Source of the DNA: Spirochaeta sp.
Lineage (GTDB): Bacteria > Spirochaetota > Spirochaetia > Sphaerochaetales > Sphaerochaetaceae
DNA length: 7,006 bases
Direction: 5' to 3'
NCBI GenBank assembly: GCA_020054965.1
Contig: JAIMZO010000081.1
Span: forward strand, 1 to 7,006
The notes under the pieces are model-generated. The model worked only from the letters and a program-made list of their open reading frames with translations. It was not told the DNA's origin and searched no databases. The translations under genes were made by a program, and so were the position numbers. Shown piece after piece: positions 5,962-7,006 of the stretch; within the stretch, counting starts at the first letter, position 1, and each line of letters starts with the position of its first letter.

Positions 5962-6820
5962 GCGGATAGAGGCCGGTTGCCCAGAATCCTACAAGGCTGT
6001 ATCGCACAAAGCTCCCAATTGCATACAGTGACTCTGGGATGATTACCTTGGAGCCCATGATCAGAAGCACAACAACCAAGCCGATAAGATAGCGGCCAAT
6101 CTTCTTTCCTAATGTTCCTTCGGTCAAGAATTGGACCTTCTTGTTCTCAAGGGCGAATCCAAGATAGCCTCCACCACCGAGAGCCAGAATCTTCATCAGG
6201 TCATTGAATGCCGTCTCATCAGCAGAAAAGAAATTGAGCAGGATACTGATTACCGCTCCGCTCATGGCAAAGATGGTCCCGAGGACGATCAGGTACCTTA
6301 TGCGTCGCTTCTCATCATCATAGATGAAGTCCAGGTAATGGTAGAAGGCAAAGCTGATGGAAACTCCGAGCAGGAGTCCAGCAAACACGTCAATCGGCCA
6401 GTGAACGCCAAGATAGAGCCGGCTCAATCCTACCAGCGTCATCATGATTGCACAAAAGATACTGAGCTTTCGTTTTCTAAAAGAAAGAGCAAGTGCAGAA
6501 TAAAATGCTGCACCGGTGGTGGTATGTCCGCTGGGGAATGAGTATCCGGTTGCGGTTTCCAGTCGTTTGCCTTGGATCGAATCCAAAACCTGGAACGGAC
6601 GTGGAGCCTTGACCGTGGCTTTCAGTATACCCATTGCGAGTACAGAGAGTAGAACTGATGAGTAGAGACCGAACCCTTTCTTCTTGTCATGATTCCAGAA
6701 GATATAAAGGATAACGACAATGACGAAGGTCTGCTCTCCCAAGAGCGATGCGAGGTTGCCCAGGAAGTCGAGAACGGGGTTCTCGATATTCAGAAAGAAC
6801 AGCATTATGGATTCTTGCAT
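5921..6820 (-). CDS. PAP2-family membrane phosphatase
   Basis: This 299-residue polytopic membrane protein belongs to the PAP2/PgpB phosphatase superfamily, which dephosphorylates lipid phosphates such as phosphatidic acid, phosphatidylglycerol phosphate or undecaprenyl pyrophosphate. The three signature motifs are intact: K67 to R74-P75 (KATVKAPRP), P96-S-G-H99, and S133-R134 to H140 and D144 (SRLYLGVHWPID). H99 and H140 are the expected catalytic histidines. After the core (to about 160) a further 140 residues carry several more hydrophobic segments (about 172-196, 207-222, 240-262, 268-288), an extension I recall from PAP2 proteins of Firmicutes and spirochaetes. ATG 6820 is chosen because AAGGAG (6830-6835 on the minus strand) lies 9 bases before it; a longer frame back to 6889 would read through that site and the promoter. 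The substrate cannot be told. Its 3' end overlaps the exonuclease gene by 41 bases. Confidence 0.9.
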   Translation of the reverse strand: MQESIMLFFLNIENPVLDFLGNLASLLGEQTFVIVVILYIFWNHDKKKGFGLYSSVLLSVLAMGILKATVKAPRPFQVLDSIQGKRLETATGYSFPSGHTTTGAAFYSALALSFRKRKLSIFCAIMMTLVGLSRLYLGVHWPIDVFAGLLLGVSISFAFYHYLDFIYDDEKRRIRYLIVLGTIFAMSGAVISILLNFFSADETAFNDLMKILALGGGGYLGFALENKKVQFLTEGTLGKKIGRYLIGLVVVLLIMGSKVIIPESLYAIGSFVRYSLVGFWATGLYPLIGKNLHLFSGAR

Positions 6821-6841
6821 GGGTATCTTCTCCTTGCGGGA

Positions 6842-6870
6842 AGTATACGAAAGGGTAGTCGTTATGGCAA
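6842..6870 (-). promoter_or_regulatory. Promoter of the PAP2 gene
   Basis: On the minus strand TTGCCA (6870-6865, 5/6 to TTGACA) and TATACT (6847-6842, 5/6 to TATAAT) are spaced by exactly 17 bases. Transcription would start near 6835, at the edge of the AAGGAG ribosome-binding site, giving a leader of about 15 bases. It is divergent from the tRNA-Asp promoter. Confidence 0.7.
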
Positions 6871-6882
6871 CCACAAAGCATG

Positions 6883-6911
6883 TTGACAAAAGATGGGCTA
6901 TCGTGTAGTTT
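6883..6911 (+). promoter_or_regulatory. Promoter of the tRNA-Asp gene
   Basis: A consensus -35, TTGACA (6883-6888), is followed after 17 bases by TAGTTT (6906-6911), which keeps the three most conserved -10 positions (T, A and final T). Transcription would begin near 6918, about 9 bases before the mature tRNA 5' end at 6927. Confidence 0.6.
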
Positions 6912-6926
6912 CCAAGAGTGCTTTTT

Positions 6927-7000
6927 GAGGGTGTAGCGAAGCTGGTTATCGCGACGGCCTGTCACGCCGTAGATCGCGGGTTCGAGTCCCGTCACTCTCG
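6927..7000 (+). tRNA. tRNA-Asp (anticodon GUC)
   Basis: A full cloverleaf can be drawn. The acceptor is GAGGGTG (6927-6933) with CACTCTC (6993-6999), including one G-T pair. The D stem is GCGA (6936-6939) with TCGC (6949-6952). The anticodon stem is ACGGC (6954-6958) with GCCGT (6966-6970), with loop CTGTCAC and anticodon GTC at 6961-6963. The variable loop is AGATC. The T stem is GCGGG (6976-6980) with CCCGT (6988-6992), closing TTCGAGT. The discriminator base at 7000 is G, the identity element of tRNA-Asp. The CCA end is not encoded directly after it (the next bases are TTA, then CCA), so CCA must be added by the nucleotidyltransferase. Confidence 0.96.
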
Positions 7001-7006
7001 TTACCA

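Noticed and set aside
6821..6889. N-terminal extension of the PAP2 protein by 23 residues from an alternative start at 6889
   Set aside because: The extension would translate through the AAGGAG site and the TTGCCA-17-TATACT promoter that fit the ATG at 6820.
6687..6995. 102-codon minus-strand frame starting MTGLEPAIYGVTGRRDNQ
   Set aside because: Its N-terminus is the antisense of the tRNA-Asp gene, a well-known source of falsely annotated proteins; the rest runs out of frame through the PAP2 promoter and start.
1..7006. CRISPR array, insertion sequence, phage gene or attachment-site duplication next to the tRNA
   Set aside because: No regularly spaced repeats, transposase- or integrase-like proteins were seen, and I found no second copy of the tRNA 3' end within the window; DNA beyond the tRNA is not available.

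Overview
The window looks like chromosomal, housekeeping-type DNA of a Gram-negative (diderm) anaerobe of medium GC. A Sphaerochaeta- or Treponema-like spirochaete is my best guess. It rests on the overall feel of the proteins: an outer-membrane beta-barrel-like protein with a spirochaete-style C-terminus, a UPF0597-type cysteine desulfidase and an NhaC-family carrier. I could not confirm it by search. I see no mobile element, CRISPR array, phage gene or clear sign of recent transfer.

Layout. (1) Positions 2-904, plus strand: 3' part of a gene for a probable outer-membrane beta-barrel protein; its start lies before the window. A strong intrinsic terminator follows at 921-971. (2) 1116-2735, plus: an NhaC-family sodium-coupled carrier with an extended -10 promoter and an AT-rich palindrome upstream. 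A long hairpin follows the gene. (3) 2826-4037, plus: type I mannose-6-phosphate isomerase (manA), with its own promoter overlapping an inverted repeat. (4) 4097-5371, plus: L-cysteine desulfidase (cyuA/YhaM family). Its predicted transcription start falls on the A of the ATG and there is no Shine-Dalgarno sequence, so it looks leaderless. (5) 5368-5961, plus: a DEDDh 3'-5' exonuclease joined to cyuA by a 4-base GTGA overlap. (6) 5921-6820, minus: a PAP2-family membrane phosphatase whose 3' end overlaps the exonuclease gene by 41 bases. (7) 6927-7000, plus: tRNA-Asp(GUC), with a promoter divergent from that of the PAP2 gene.

How the genes fit together. manA connects mannose 6-phosphate with fructose 6-phosphate. 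CyuA breaks down cysteine to pyruvate, ammonia and sulfide. The NhaC-family carrier could be a Na+/H+ antiporter or, since some family members are proposed amino-acid carriers, could supply an amino acid. Apart from the cyuA-exonuclease pair, each gene seems to have its own promoter, and most genes are separated by terminator-like hairpins. The region reads as a row of mostly independent units rather than one pathway.

I found no clearly new multi-gene system. The most interesting points are small-scale: the leaderless cyuA start, very short predicted leaders on two other genes, the coupled desulfidase/exonuclease pair, the convergent coding overlap, and two operator-like palindromes.
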